Source of the DNA: DAIPHL01 sp036771375
GTDB lineage: Bacteria; Synergistota; Synergistia; Synergistales; Synergistaceae
Reading direction: 5' to 3'
Length of the DNA: 21,789 bases
NCBI GenBank assembly: GCA_036771375.1
Contig: DAIPHL010000020.1
Span: 1 to 21,789, forward strand
Positions 1 through 7,231 of this stretch are shown in pieces. Position 1 is the first letter of the stretch; the number at the start of each line of letters is the position of its first letter. The notes under the pieces were generated by a model. That model did no database searches. It was not told where the DNA came from and worked only from the letters and a program-made list of their open reading frames with translations. The translations under genes and the position numbers were made by a program.

Positions 1-17
1 AAAATAACGGACCAACG

Positions 18-69
18 CGCTCGACGCAGAAGGAACGCCTATGTCTGGGCGTTCTTTCTGCGTCGAGCG
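18..69. repeat. Long inverted repeat (hairpin) upstream of modB
   Basis: Arms at 18-39 and 48-69 are complementary over 22 bases with a single G.T-type wobble, and the loop is 8 bases (40-47). There is no T-run on either side, so it is not a classical intrinsic terminator. A TAA at 5-7 could be the stop of an upstream gene (by analogy modA), in which case this is an intercistronic hairpin that stabilises or partly terminates the upstream mRNA. That role is inferred; the hairpin itself is plain in the sequence. Confidence 0.8.
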
Positions 70-90
70 TATGCGCCCCGATCGAAAAAC

Positions 91-786
91 ATGGATTGGT
101 TTCCACTCTACAACTCGCTTCGCGTCGCCTCGATCTCCACTTTTGTGACGTTTTTTCTGGGGATCTTCGCGGCCCATTACATCGCGAAGACCCATAAGAT
201 CGTCAAGGGCGTTCTCGACTGCATTCTCACTCTTCCCATGGTTCTTCCTCCCACGGTCGTCGGTTTCTTCCTTCTGAAGACGATCGGTCCTCTGGGCCCA
301 ATCGGCTCCAGAGTTTTGGACTGGTACGGCATCAGAATGACCATGACGTGGTACTCGGCGATCTTCGCCACCACCATCGTCTCTTTCCCCCTCATGTACC
401 GCACCGTGAGAGGGGCGCTCGAGTCTTTCGACACCACACTGCTCTATTCCGGCCAGACGCTTGGCCTTTCCAACACATTTCTCTTCTGGCGTGTGATCAT
501 GCCGAACTGTAAACAGGGCATACTGGCCGGGACCGTCCTCTCCTTCGCACGGGCACTGGGGGAGTACGGAGCCACCACGATGGTCACCGGTTACATACCG
601 GGAAAGACCGCCACCATCTCCACCTCCGTATATCAACTCTGGCGCGAGGGGAACGATCTTCTGGCCTATAAGTGGGTCGGCGTCAACCTGATCATCTCCT
701 TCATCGTCCTTGTGACGGTCAATATGCTCGAAAACCGTTACACTCGGCCCAAGGGAAGGGTTCAGGCGGAGCCACTCTCCGAATAA
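91..786 (+). CDS. modB: Molybdate/tungstate ABC transporter permease ModB
   Basis: 231-residue integral membrane protein, the usual length for ModB. It forms the channel of a type I ABC importer for molybdate or a related oxyanion in the cytoplasmic membrane. The hydrophobic segment with LPPTVVGFFLL (about residues 52-62) is a ModB hallmark. The coupling loop around ARALGEYGATTMVTG (about 153-167) is the EAA-type motif that contacts the ATPase. At least five membrane helices are visible. The ATG at 91 has no strong Shine-Dalgarno in front of it and sits 21 bases after a large hairpin, so translation may be coupled to an upstream gene outside the window. modC follows 32 bases downstream. Molybdate and tungstate cannot be told apart from the permease alone. 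Confidence 0.9.
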   Translation: MDWFPLYNSLRVASISTFVTFFLGIFAAHYIAKTHKIVKGVLDCILTLPMVLPPTVVGFFLLKTIGPLGPIGSRVLDWYGIRMTMTWYSAIFATTIVSFPLMYRTVRGALESFDTTLLYSGQTLGLSNTFLFWRVIMPNCKQGILAGTVLSFARALGEYGATTMVTGYIPGKTATISTSVYQLWREGNDLLAYKWVGVNLIISFIVLVTVNMLENRYTRPKGRVQAEPLSE

Positions 787-818
787 AATAGCCAGCTGAG
801 AGGAAGTCTCGTCGAATC

Positions 819-1904
819 ATGTCGATCTACCTAAAGATCAAAAAAAATTTCGGGACGTTTAAATTGAATGTGGAGTTCGAGGCCAAAAACGAGATCATGG
901 CGCTGCTCGGAGCCTCGGGTTGCGGAAAGAGCATCACGCTCAAATGCATCGGTGGCATCATTCGACCCGATGAAGGCCTGATCGTTGTGGACGGAGTCAC
1001 TCTCTTCGACTCGAGAAAAAAGATCGACATCTCCCCTCAAAAAAGGAAGGTCGGCCTGCTTTTCCAGAACTACGCGCTCTTTCCCAACATGACCGTCGAG
1101 GAAAATATCCGGTCGGTGCTCGCGCTCGGCGAGAAAACCAGGATAAAGGAGCGTTTCCATTCGCTCGCGGAGAAGTTCTACATATCGGGGCTCGAAAATC
1201 ATTACCCGGCACAGCTCTCCGGCGGCCAACAGCAGAGAGTCGCGATCGCCCGCATTATGGCGAGCGATCCGACGATCATCATGCTCGACGAACCGCTCTC
1301 CGCCCTTGACAGTTACCTGAGGTGGCATCTGGAGAACGAACTGATCGACATTCTCGCCGATTTCGACGGGACCACGCTTTACGTCTCTCACAACAGGGAC
1401 GAGGTCTATCGAATCTGTGACAGAATCTGCGTCATCAACAACGGACACTCCGAGGGTGTACGCACCCTGCAAGAGCTTTTCGAGGCACCGAATACGCTTG
1501 CCTCTTCCCTTCTCTCCGGATGCAAAAACTACTCCAGGGCGACGAAGCTGGACGAACATCGAATTCGGGCGGAGGACTGGAACGTCGACCTTCATTGCTC
1601 GACGATCGTAACGGACGACATCCGATACGTGGGGGTCCGCGCCCATTTCGTGACGGTCTGCAGTCAAGGTGAAGAGTGCACCGAGTTCAGCCGTGAGAAG
1701 AACGTCATCAAAGGACGCGTCCTTCGCATTACAGAGGATGTCTTCTCGACCATCGTCACCCTCGTACCGTCGGAGACCGGATCGAAACATGATTTCTCAA
1801 GAATCCGCATGGAACTCTCCAAGGAAACGGCGCGCGACATTCGATCGGGAGAGGAGATTTTCACGAAAATACGTCCGGAGGATATCATGCCGCTCAAAAA
1901 ATGA
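819..1904 (+). CDS. modC: Molybdate/tungstate ABC transporter ATP-binding protein ModC
   Basis: 361-residue ABC ATPase that energises ModB at the inner face of the membrane. Visible motifs: Walker A GASGCGKS (31-38), Q-loop LFQNYALFPN (81-90), signature LSGGQQQR (133-140), Walker B IIMLDE (153-158), D-loop SALD (161-164) and the switch His191 in YVSHNRDE. The C-terminal part (about 215-361) contains YVGVRAHFV and a stretch from about 293 that resemble the TOBE/Mop regulatory domain of ModC-type ATPases. An AGAGGAAG ribosome site lies about 11 bases before the ATG. It forms an operon with modB (32-base gap). The substrate is inferred mainly from the permease. Confidence 0.88.
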   Translation: MSIYLKIKKNFGTFKLNVEFEAKNEIMALLGASGCGKSITLKCIGGIIRPDEGLIVVDGVTLFDSRKKIDISPQKRKVGLLFQNYALFPNMTVEENIRSVLALGEKTRIKERFHSLAEKFYISGLENHYPAQLSGGQQQRVAIARIMASDPTIIMLDEPLSALDSYLRWHLENELIDILADFDGTTLYVSHNRDEVYRICDRICVINNGHSEGVRTLQELFEAPNTLASSLLSGCKNYSRATKLDEHRIRAEDWNVDLHCSTIVTDDIRYVGVRAHFVTVCSQGEECTEFSREKNVIKGRVLRITEDVFSTIVTLVPSETGSKHDFSRIRMELSKETARDIRSGEEIFTKIRPEDIMPLKK

Positions 1905-1919
1905 CCCGAGACGGAAAAC

Positions 1920-1948
1920 TTGTCAGCCTGCCGGACTGGTGCTAACAT
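1920..1948 (+). promoter_or_regulatory. Sigma-70-type promoter of the Fur-family gene, with palindrome over the -10 box
   Basis: -35 TTGTCA (1920-1925) and -10 TAACAT (1943-1948) are separated by exactly 17 bases, giving a start near 1955. A short perfect inverted repeat TGCTA-ACA-TAGCA (1940-1952) covers the -10 box and is a candidate operator, possibly for autoregulation. The promoter match is direct observation; operator function is inference. Confidence 0.65.
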
Positions 1949-1989
1949 AGCATTGTTCTGTTCCTACACTGTACGGGGAGGTCAACGAG

Positions 1990-2445
1990 TTGGCGAAAAC
2001 ATCTTGCATGCCGCTTCACGAAGATCGGTTGAAAACCACTTTGAGGGCCGCACACCTGAAGGTGACACCGATGCGCCTTTCCATCCTGGAACACCTCATC
2101 GAAAAAGGGCAACCGCTCTCACATGCGGAGATACAGGCGGTCCTCCCGGATATAGACCGAGTCACCCTATACAGAACCCTCGCTTCATTCGTGAAAAAAT
2201 CCATCGTACATCAGGTTCAGGGGCTCGACGGAGCATGGAGATTCTGTGCCCATCCCGATACGGGACCGGGCTGTCCGGGGAATCACCCTCATTTCCTCTG
2301 TACCTCGTGCGGAAAGATGGTATGTCTTCTCGATCAAAACATGCCAAGGATCGACGCACCGGACAACTTCGACATTCTGGGGAAACAGTTGGTCGCCTAC
2401 GGCCGGTGTCCCGAGTGTCAGACCATCAAAAAGACAGAACCGTAA
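1990..2445 (+). CDS. Fur-family metal-responsive transcriptional regulator
   Basis: 151-residue protein of normal Fur/Zur/PerR length. The N-terminal winged helix ends in DRVTLYRTL (56-64), the family's DNA-recognition signature. The C-terminal half has the metal-binding pattern: His99 and His101 in GNHPHFLC, a CxxC at Cys104/Cys107 and a second CxxC at Cys140/Cys143 that should hold structural zinc. The start is a TTG at 1990, supported by GGGGAGGT seven bases upstream; the ATG at 2008 is less well placed. It has its own promoter, so it is separate from modBC. The sequence does not settle whether it senses iron, zinc or peroxide; the two CxxC pairs and His-rich site suggest a Zur- or Fur-like role. 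Confidence 0.88.
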   Translation: MAKTSCMPLHEDRLKTTLRAAHLKVTPMRLSILEHLIEKGQPLSHAEIQAVLPDIDRVTLYRTLASFVKKSIVHQVQGLDGAWRFCAHPDTGPGCPGNHPHFLCTSCGKMVCLLDQNMPRIDAPDNFDILGKQLVAYGRCPECQTIKKTEP

Positions 2446-2802
2446 GCGGATACGAGGGGCGGTTTTCCAAGAAGAATTTCGGCAATGGGACCGTCGCACT
2501 TTAAAAAAACGACAAGGATCTCGTGGCAAAAGGATTCGTCGGCTTCGGTTGGACGACTCTTGTTTTTCGGTTCTTTCGTGTCCCTCTTTCACGGTCATCG
2601 ATCATGGGGATGGCTGGCTGTAGTTTTTTGTCCCTTTGGGCTGGCGAACGTGCTCCTCTGTTTCTTCACGGAGGACCACGACTCCAGACCGGCCGACGAA
2701 GTATCGAGACAAAGCTGATTCAAGCGGGCATTCACCACCCCGACCAAAAGAACAGAACCACCCGGCCCGGCCTCGTGCCCCTCAAAAACACCCGGGAAAC
2801 GA
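2446..2802. other. Intergenic stretch without a convincing gene
   Basis: This region separates the Fur-family gene from the convergent tRNA. It is C- and A-rich and lacks strong codon structure. One small ORF (2485-2718, listed separately) is the only candidate worth noting. The frame open from 2523 runs through the terminator and into the tRNA and is dismissed. I see no repeat or mobile-element remnant. Confidence 0.6.
2485..2718 (+). CDS. Doubtful small membrane protein ORF
   Basis: 77 codons from ATG to TGA; I recognise no family. The product would have a basic N-terminus (about residues 1-24), one short hydrophobic run and one good membrane segment (WGWLAVVFCPFGLANVLLC, about 47-65), then an acidic/polar tail. 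It lies in the same direction 39 bases after the Fur-family gene and ends 84 bases before the terminator, so it could be co-transcribed. Against it: no clear Shine-Dalgarno and weaker GC bias at third codon positions than in the flanking genes. It may be a chance ORF. Confidence 0.25.
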   Translation: MGPSHFKKTTRISWQKDSSASVGRLLFFGSFVSLFHGHRSWGWLAVVFCPFGLANVLLCFFTEDHDSRPADEVSRQS

Positions 2803-2839
2803 AAAAAGGGGCTGCGCTTTCTTCGCGTAGCCCCTTTTT
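2803..2839. terminator. Bidirectional intrinsic terminator between fur and tRNA-Arg
   Basis: A near-perfect hairpin has a GGGGCTGCGC / GCGTAGCCCC core, a 7-base loop and one G.T pair. It is flanked by A-runs on the left and a T5 run on the right, so both strands give a GC stem followed by U. It would stop the Fur-family transcript from the left and the tRNA (and any V-ATPase read-through) from the right. Confidence 0.88.
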
Positions 2840-2851
2840 GCCCTTCAAATT

Positions 2852-2928
2852 TGGCGCGCCGGACAAGATTTGAACTCGTAACCTTCGGATCCGTAGTCCG
2901 ATGCTCTATCCAGTTGAGCTACCGGCGC
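2852..2928 (-). tRNA. tRNA-Arg (anticodon ACG)
   Basis: On the minus strand the 77-base sequence folds as a complete tRNA. The acceptor stem is GCGCCGG/CCGGCGC, followed by U8-A9 and a GCTC...GAGC D arm. The anticodon stem is TCGGA/TCCGA with loop CTACGGA, giving anticodon ACG (complement of 2892-2894). A TTC-containing T arm follows. The discriminator base is G and CCA is encoded at 2852-2854. ACG is normally deaminated to ICG to read CGU, CGC and CGA. A strong promoter lies directly upstream and a terminator directly downstream. Confidence 0.96.
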
Positions 2929-2957
2929 GCTTGGATGCATAAAACAACCAAGAATTA

Positions 2958-2986
2958 ATTTTATCGTGCAAGACCACGCTTGTCAA
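2958..2986 (-). promoter_or_regulatory. Near-consensus promoter for tRNA-Arg
   Basis: Reading the minus strand, -35 TTGACA (2986-2981) and -10 TAAAAT (2963-2958) are separated by 17 bases. The expected start is near 2951, about 23 bases before the tRNA. The -35 box lies only 16 bases beyond the ntpD stop codon, with no terminator between them. Confidence 0.85.
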
Positions 2987-3002
2987 GGCTTTCGTTCGAT
3001 CT

Positions 3003-3629
3003 TCAGTGAGAACGCACGATCTCCTTTACCACCATGAGGCGGCTCAACGTGGAGCGTTCGTTCTCCTCCAACTTCATCGAAATACTGCGGATCGTCTCCG
3101 TGAAGGACGGAATCATCACGTGTTCCAGGGCGTTGACGCGCCGCCTCGTCCGTTCTATCTCGATCGCCATCAACTTGAGTCCCTTTTCGGCCGCGGCGAG
3201 CGCCACGAGACGGCGCAGCATGAGCGAAAAACGTTCCAGCGCCACGTCCAGGCTCCCCGGCGACGAAGCAAGTCCGTAGCTCATCCGATTGCTCGACTCC
3301 GGCATCGAGAAAAAAGGGACATTGACACTCATCACATTTTTATAGGTTATGTCCACATTCGCGGCACCCCCCGCCGACATGAGCGATTGCTCGATCATCG
3401 CCGGCAGCGTCTGCGCACGCGCCATCTGAAAGCTCTGGTAGCAGAGCCGCAGTTCGTCCTCAATCTCCTCCCTGAGGGCTTTCACTTCCCGCGCTTTTTG
3501 CAGAAATTCCTTGATCAGGGCGTCCTGTTTGTCTTTCAGAAGCTTATGTCCCCTTTTCGCGACGACCACCCGTCGCTTGAGACGTGAAAGCTCCATCCGG
3601 TTGGGATTTACATTGAGCACCTTCGCCAT
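3003..3629 (-). CDS. ntpD: V-type ATP synthase/ATPase subunit D
   Basis: 208-residue central-stalk subunit that rotates inside the A3B3 head and transmits torque to the membrane ring. It begins with NPNRMELSRLKRRVVVAKRG (about 8-27), which is typical of subunit D. Two long helical, coiled-coil-like ends flank a shorter middle, as expected. ATG start with AGGGAGGGT about six bases upstream, 12 bases after the ntpB stop. Last gene of the V-ATPase operon. Confidence 0.95.
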   Translation of the reverse strand: MAKVLNVNPNRMELSRLKRRVVVAKRGHKLLKDKQDALIKEFLQKAREVKALREEIEDELRLCYQSFQMARAQTLPAMIEQSLMSAGGAANVDITYKNVMSVNVPFFSMPESSNRMSYGLASSPGSLDVALERFSLMLRRLVALAAAEKGLKLMAIEIERTRRRVNALEHVMIPSFTETIRSISMKLEENERSTLSRLMVVKEIVRSH

Positions 3630-3641
3630 CTGGCACCCTCC

Positions 3642-5060
3642 CTACGACTCGAGGCTCTGCTTCGCCAGTTCCTCGTTTTCGGCTAGCAGCGGATTGAGAT
3701 ACTTCTCTATGTAGGTATCCCGAATACGTTTGAGCTCCTTGACGGGGACAAGAGTGAGCAACTCCCAGCCGAGCTGCAGGGTATCCTCTATGGTCCTGTT
3801 TTCATATTCTCCCTGCCGGACGTAGGTGTCCTCGAACTTGTCGGCGAACTTCGCGAACGCTTTATCCTCGTCGCTCAAGGCCCCTTCTCCGAGGATGACG
3901 GCGAGCTCCTTCGCCTCCTTCCCCTGGGAATAGGCCGCGAAGAGCTGGTTCATCAAGTCCGCATGGTCTTCCCGCGTCTTTCCCTTCCCGATGCCCTTGT
4001 CCTTGAGGCGGGAGAGGGATGGCATGACATCCACCGGAGGATAGATTCCCTTGCGGTGAAGCCCCCTTCCGAGGATGATCTGTCCTTCCGTGATATATCC
4101 GGTCAGATCCGGTATCGGGTGCGTCTTATCGTCCTCGGGCATGGTCAGTATCGGAAACTGTGTGATGGAACCGTCCTTACCCCTGAGGCGACCGGCCCGT
4201 TCGTACATCGTCGCGAGGTCGGTGTAAAGATATCCCGGGTATCCGCGTCGTCCAGGGACCTCCTTGCGCGCAGCGGAGATCTCCCGCAGAGCCTCACAGT
4301 AATTGGTAAGGTCGGTCAGAATCACGAGCACGTGCATGTCGTGCTCGAACGCGAGGTACTCCGCACAGGTAAGCGCGAGTCGGGGCGTTGCGATACGCTC
4401 TATCGCCGGATCGTCCGCCAGGTTCACGAACATGACCGTGCGCTCGAGCGCCCCCGTCCTTCTGAAATCCTCCATGAAGAACGAGGCCTCCTCAAACGTG
4501 ATGCCCATGGCGGCAAAGACGACGGCGAAAGCGGCGTGTCCACTGATCACGTTGGACTGGCGGGCGATCTGTGCCGCCATTCTGTTGTGCGGCATACCGC
4601 TGCCCGAGAAAATCGGCAACTTCTGCCCTCTCACGAGAGGATTCATCCCGTCTATCGTCGATATCCCCGTTTGGATGAACTCCGAAGGATAATCTCTGGA
4701 ATACGGATTCATCGGGTTGCCGTTCACATCGAGGAACGTCTCGGGTATGATCTCCGCACCGCCGTCCATCGGAGCTCCCCGTCCGTTGAATATGCGGCCG
4801 AGCATGCTCTTTGCGACCGGCAGGGTAAGGACATCGCCGAGGAATCGAATTTTGGTGGTATCCGTATCGATCCCCGAGCTCCCCTCGTAGACCTGTACCA
4901 AAGCCCTGTCCTCCGTGATTTCGAGGACCCTGCCACGTCTGCGCTCGCCGTTTGTGAGCCGTATCTCCGCAAGTTCGTCGTAGCGAACGTCGTCGATCTT
5001 TTCCACCACCATCAGAGGTCCCGAGAGATTCGATATGGTGCTGTACTCTTTAGGCAACAT
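3642..5060 (-). CDS. ntpB: V-type ATP synthase/ATPase subunit B
   Basis: 472-residue non-catalytic nucleotide-binding subunit that alternates with subunit A in the cytoplasmic hexamer. It opens with YSTISNLSGPLMVVEK, has FSGSGMPHNRMAAQIARQ where catalytic subunits have a P-loop, and PGRRGYPGYLYTDLATMYERAGR further on, all family hallmarks. The ATG at 5060 is preferred because GGAGGTGA sits eight bases before it. A GTG at 5069 (three residues longer) would overlap its own ribosome site. The gene overlaps the end of ntpA by 11 bases, suggesting translational coupling for equal A and B output. Confidence 0.96.
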   Translation of the reverse strand: MLPKEYSTISNLSGPLMVVEKIDDVRYDELAEIRLTNGERRRGRVLEITEDRALVQVYEGSSGIDTDTTKIRFLGDVLTLPVAKSMLGRIFNGRGAPMDGGAEIIPETFLDVNGNPMNPYSRDYPSEFIQTGISTIDGMNPLVRGQKLPIFSGSGMPHNRMAAQIARQSNVISGHAAFAVVFAAMGITFEEASFFMEDFRRTGALERTVMFVNLADDPAIERIATPRLALTCAEYLAFEHDMHVLVILTDLTNYCEALREISAARKEVPGRRGYPGYLYTDLATMYERAGRLRGKDGSITQFPILTMPEDDKTHPIPDLTGYITEGQIILGRGLHRKGIYPPVDVMPSLSRLKDKGIGKGKTREDHADLMNQLFAAYSQGKEAKELAVILGEGALSDEDKAFAKFADKFEDTYVRQGEYENRTIEDTLQLGWELLTLVPVKELKRIRDTYIEKYLNPLLAENEELAKQSLES

Positions 5061-6846
5061 CCTCTTCACCTCCGGCCGCCGTCAATTTGCTCAACTCCTC
5101 TTTGATCTTCTCCTCCAGGACGTCCAGTTTCGAAAGGTTTTCCTCTTCGGTATACCTCATACGGGCGATCTCCTCTCGAATCGGCATCCCGATCAATTCC
5201 CTCAGCGGGGCACCTCGTCCAAGCGCTTGCATTCCAAGCCTGTGGAAGGTCAATATGTTGCGGAGCATCTTGACCTGTTTGTCCATCGAGGCGTACGTGT
5301 CGATCTCATGGAAGGAGTTCTGATGGAGAAAGTCCTCCCGGATCGACTTCGACGTCTCCATCACCATCCGCTCTTCCTTGGAAAGCGCGTCGATCCCCAC
5401 CAATCGCACGATCTCCTTCAGCTGGTCTTCCTCCTCCAAAAGGGCCATCCCCTGCACGCGCATCGCGCTCCACTCGCCGTCATACTCGTTGTCCCAGTAT
5501 TCTCCAAGGGTATCCGCATACAGAGAGTAGCTGTTGAGCCAATTGATGGCCGGGAAGTGTCTCTGATAGGCCAGCTGTGCGTCGAGCCCCCAGAACACCT
5601 TGGCGACACGAAGGGTGTTCTGGGTGACGGGCTCCGAAAGATCTCCTCCGGGAGGAGAAACAGCGCCGATGACGGAGACGGCACCCTCCCTTCCGTCCTT
5701 GCCCAGACAGATTGCTCTGCCCGCCCGTTCGTAGAACGAGGCGAGACGGGTGCCCAGATACGCCGGATATCCCTCTTCCCCGGGCATTTCCTCCAAACGT
5801 CCGGACATCTCGCGGAGGGCCTCCGCCCAACGGCTGGTGGAGTCGGCCATGAGCGCGACAGAATACCCCATATCCCGGAAGTATTCCGCAATCGTGATGC
5901 CCGTATAGATGGACGCCTCTCGCGCGGCGACAGGCATATTCGAAGTGTTGGCGATCAGCAGGGTCCTCTTCATGAGAGGCTGTCCGGAACGCGGGTCATC
6001 GAGCTCCGGAAACTCCAGGAGAACGTCCGTCATTTCGTTGCCTCGTTCGCCGCAGCCGATGTACACGACGATCTCCGCATCGGCCCACTTTGCGAGCTGG
6101 TGCTGGATCACCGTCTTGCCGGAACCGAACGGGCCAGGCACGCAAGCCGTTCCGCCTCGTGCGATCGGGAAGAACAGGTCGACGACCCTCTGCCCGGTGG
6201 AAAGTGGAACCTCGGGGGGCAAACGTTTGGCCACGGGACGTGGGGTTCGAACAGGCCACCTCGTCAACATCGCGACGGAGTGTTTTTTCCCCGCTTCGTC
6301 CCGTAGAATCGCAACGGGATCTTCCACTTTGAAAGAACCGCTTTTGATCTCTTCGATCGTCCCCTTCATGCCTGGCGGGACCATGATTCTGTGTTCGACC
6401 AAAACGGTTTCCTTCACGATACCGAGAATGTCGCCTTCCTCGACAACGTCACCTTCAGAAACCCTCGGTTCGAAGTTCCACGTCTTCGTCCTGCTGATCG
6501 CGGGAACCGAGATACCCCTCGTGATGTAAGGGCTTTGGGCGACCTCCTCTATGCTCTCGAGAGGACGCTGAATTCCGTCGTAAAATTGTTCTATCAACCC
6601 CGGCCCCAACTCGACACTCAGAGATTCGTTCGTATCGACCACGCCCTCCCCCGGCTTCAAACCGGAGGTCTCTTCATATACCTGTACGGAAGCAGTATCG
6701 TCGCGAAGCTCAATGATCTCGCCGACCAAACCGGCCTCTCCCACGCGAACCACGTCGAACATACTCGCGCCCAACATGCCCTTCGCAATGACAAGAGGGC
6801 CCGATATTTTCGAAATTGTTCCTTGAATTTTTCTATCTGTGGCCAC
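5050..6846 (-). CDS. ntpA: V-type ATP synthase/ATPase catalytic subunit A
   Basis: 598 residues, the standard length for bacterial/archaeal V-type subunit A, which hydrolyses or makes ATP. Visible motifs: P-loop GPFGSGKT (238-245), catalytic-Glu motif GCGERGNEMTDVL (Glu267), Walker B region SVALMADSTSRWAEALRE, and the bulge domain (about 115-190) that separates V-type A from F-type beta subunits. No intein is present in the P-loop region. The start is GTG at 6846 with GGAGG eight bases upstream. A 54-base gap follows the F-subunit gene, and the 3' end overlaps ntpB. Confidence 0.97.
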   Translation of the reverse strand: MATDRKIQGTISKISGPLVIAKGMLGASMFDVVRVGEAGLVGEIIELRDDTASVQVYEETSGLKPGEGVVDTNESLSVELGPGLIEQFYDGIQRPLESIEEVAQSPYITRGISVPAISRTKTWNFEPRVSEGDVVEEGDILGIVKETVLVEHRIMVPPGMKGTIEEIKSGSFKVEDPVAILRDEAGKKHSVAMLTRWPVRTPRPVAKRLPPEVPLSTGQRVVDLFFPIARGGTACVPGPFGSGKTVIQHQLAKWADAEIVVYIGCGERGNEMTDVLLEFPELDDPRSGQPLMKRTLLIANTSNMPVAAREASIYTGITIAEYFRDMGYSVALMADSTSRWAEALREMSGRLEEMPGEEGYPAYLGTRLASFYERAGRAICLGKDGREGAVSVIGAVSPPGGDLSEPVTQNTLRVAKVFWGLDAQLAYQRHFPAINWLNSYSLYADTLGEYWDNEYDGEWSAMRVQGMALLEEEDQLKEIVRLVGIDALSKEERMVMETSKSIREDFLHQNSFHEIDTYASMDKQVKMLRNILTFHRLGMQALGRGAPLRELIGMPIREEIARMRYTEEENLSKLDVLEEKIKEELSKLTAAGGEEDVA

Positions 6847-6900
6847 TCACATCGCCTCCAAAAACTCCATGATCTCTTCAACGCCCCGCAGGCACAAAAC

Positions 6901-7215
6901 CTAATTGACGTTGAATATATCCATTCCCACCGCACGTTCCGTGCTTTTTCTGATGGATTGAACCCCGATACCCAGAGAGCCGGCCTGGTTCGGAATCGGA
7001 ATGATCGTTATGGATTCGTTCTCGTTCGCTGCGTCGGCAGACTCGGCAAACTCTACGAAGAGCGCTTCTTCAAGAAAGAGTATCGCATAGGCCTCCCGGG
7101 AAAATTTATCGATGAGTTTGGGCACCGTCTGCCGATTTTCAGCGGTTATGACGATCGCCTCGATCCCGATCGCCTGAAACGGAAGGACGCAGTCATAGCA
7201 ACCGATGGCCGCCAT
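6901..7215 (-). CDS. ntpG: V-type ATP synthase/ATPase subunit F
   Basis: 104-residue central-stalk protein that binds subunit D and modulates coupling. It begins MAAIGCYDCVLPFQAIGI, matching the family's first strand and following loop (xAVIGDxDxVLGFxLAGI type), and ends with an amphipathic helix (about 80-98). The ATG at 7215 has AGGAAG five bases upstream and gives the usual family length. A GTG at 7242 would add nine residues and overlap ntpC; it is the alternative. Named NtpG in Enterococcus nomenclature. Confidence 0.88.
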   Translation of the reverse strand: MAAIGCYDCVLPFQAIGIEAIVITAENRQTVPKLIDKFSREAYAILFLEEALFVEFAESADAANENESITIIPIPNQAGSLGIGVQSIRKSTERAVGMDIFNVN

Positions 7216-7231
7216 CGGGGCTTCCTTTTTC

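Noticed and set aside
41..142. Short ORF from ATG 41 with an AAGGA upstream, as a leader peptide for modB
   Set aside because: The ATG sits inside the hairpin loop and the frame simply runs into modB out of register; no regulatory codon run is visible.
831..1790. 319-codon open frame on the minus strand opposite modC
   Set aside because: It mirrors a well-supported ATPase gene in a GC-rich sequence and resembles no protein family; a shadow frame.
2523..2873. 116-codon open frame in the fur-tRNA gap
   Set aside because: It runs through the strong terminator hairpin and ends inside the tRNA; its sequence has no coherent hydrophobic or domain pattern.
2852..2928. tRNA-Arg as an integration site for a mobile element
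   Set aside because: No integrase gene, no repeated tRNA 3' end and only core genes on either side.
3963..6306. Long plus-strand open frames opposite ntpA and ntpB
   Set aside because: They are Arg/His-rich and antisense to highly conserved ATPase genes, as expected from GC-biased third positions; not genes.
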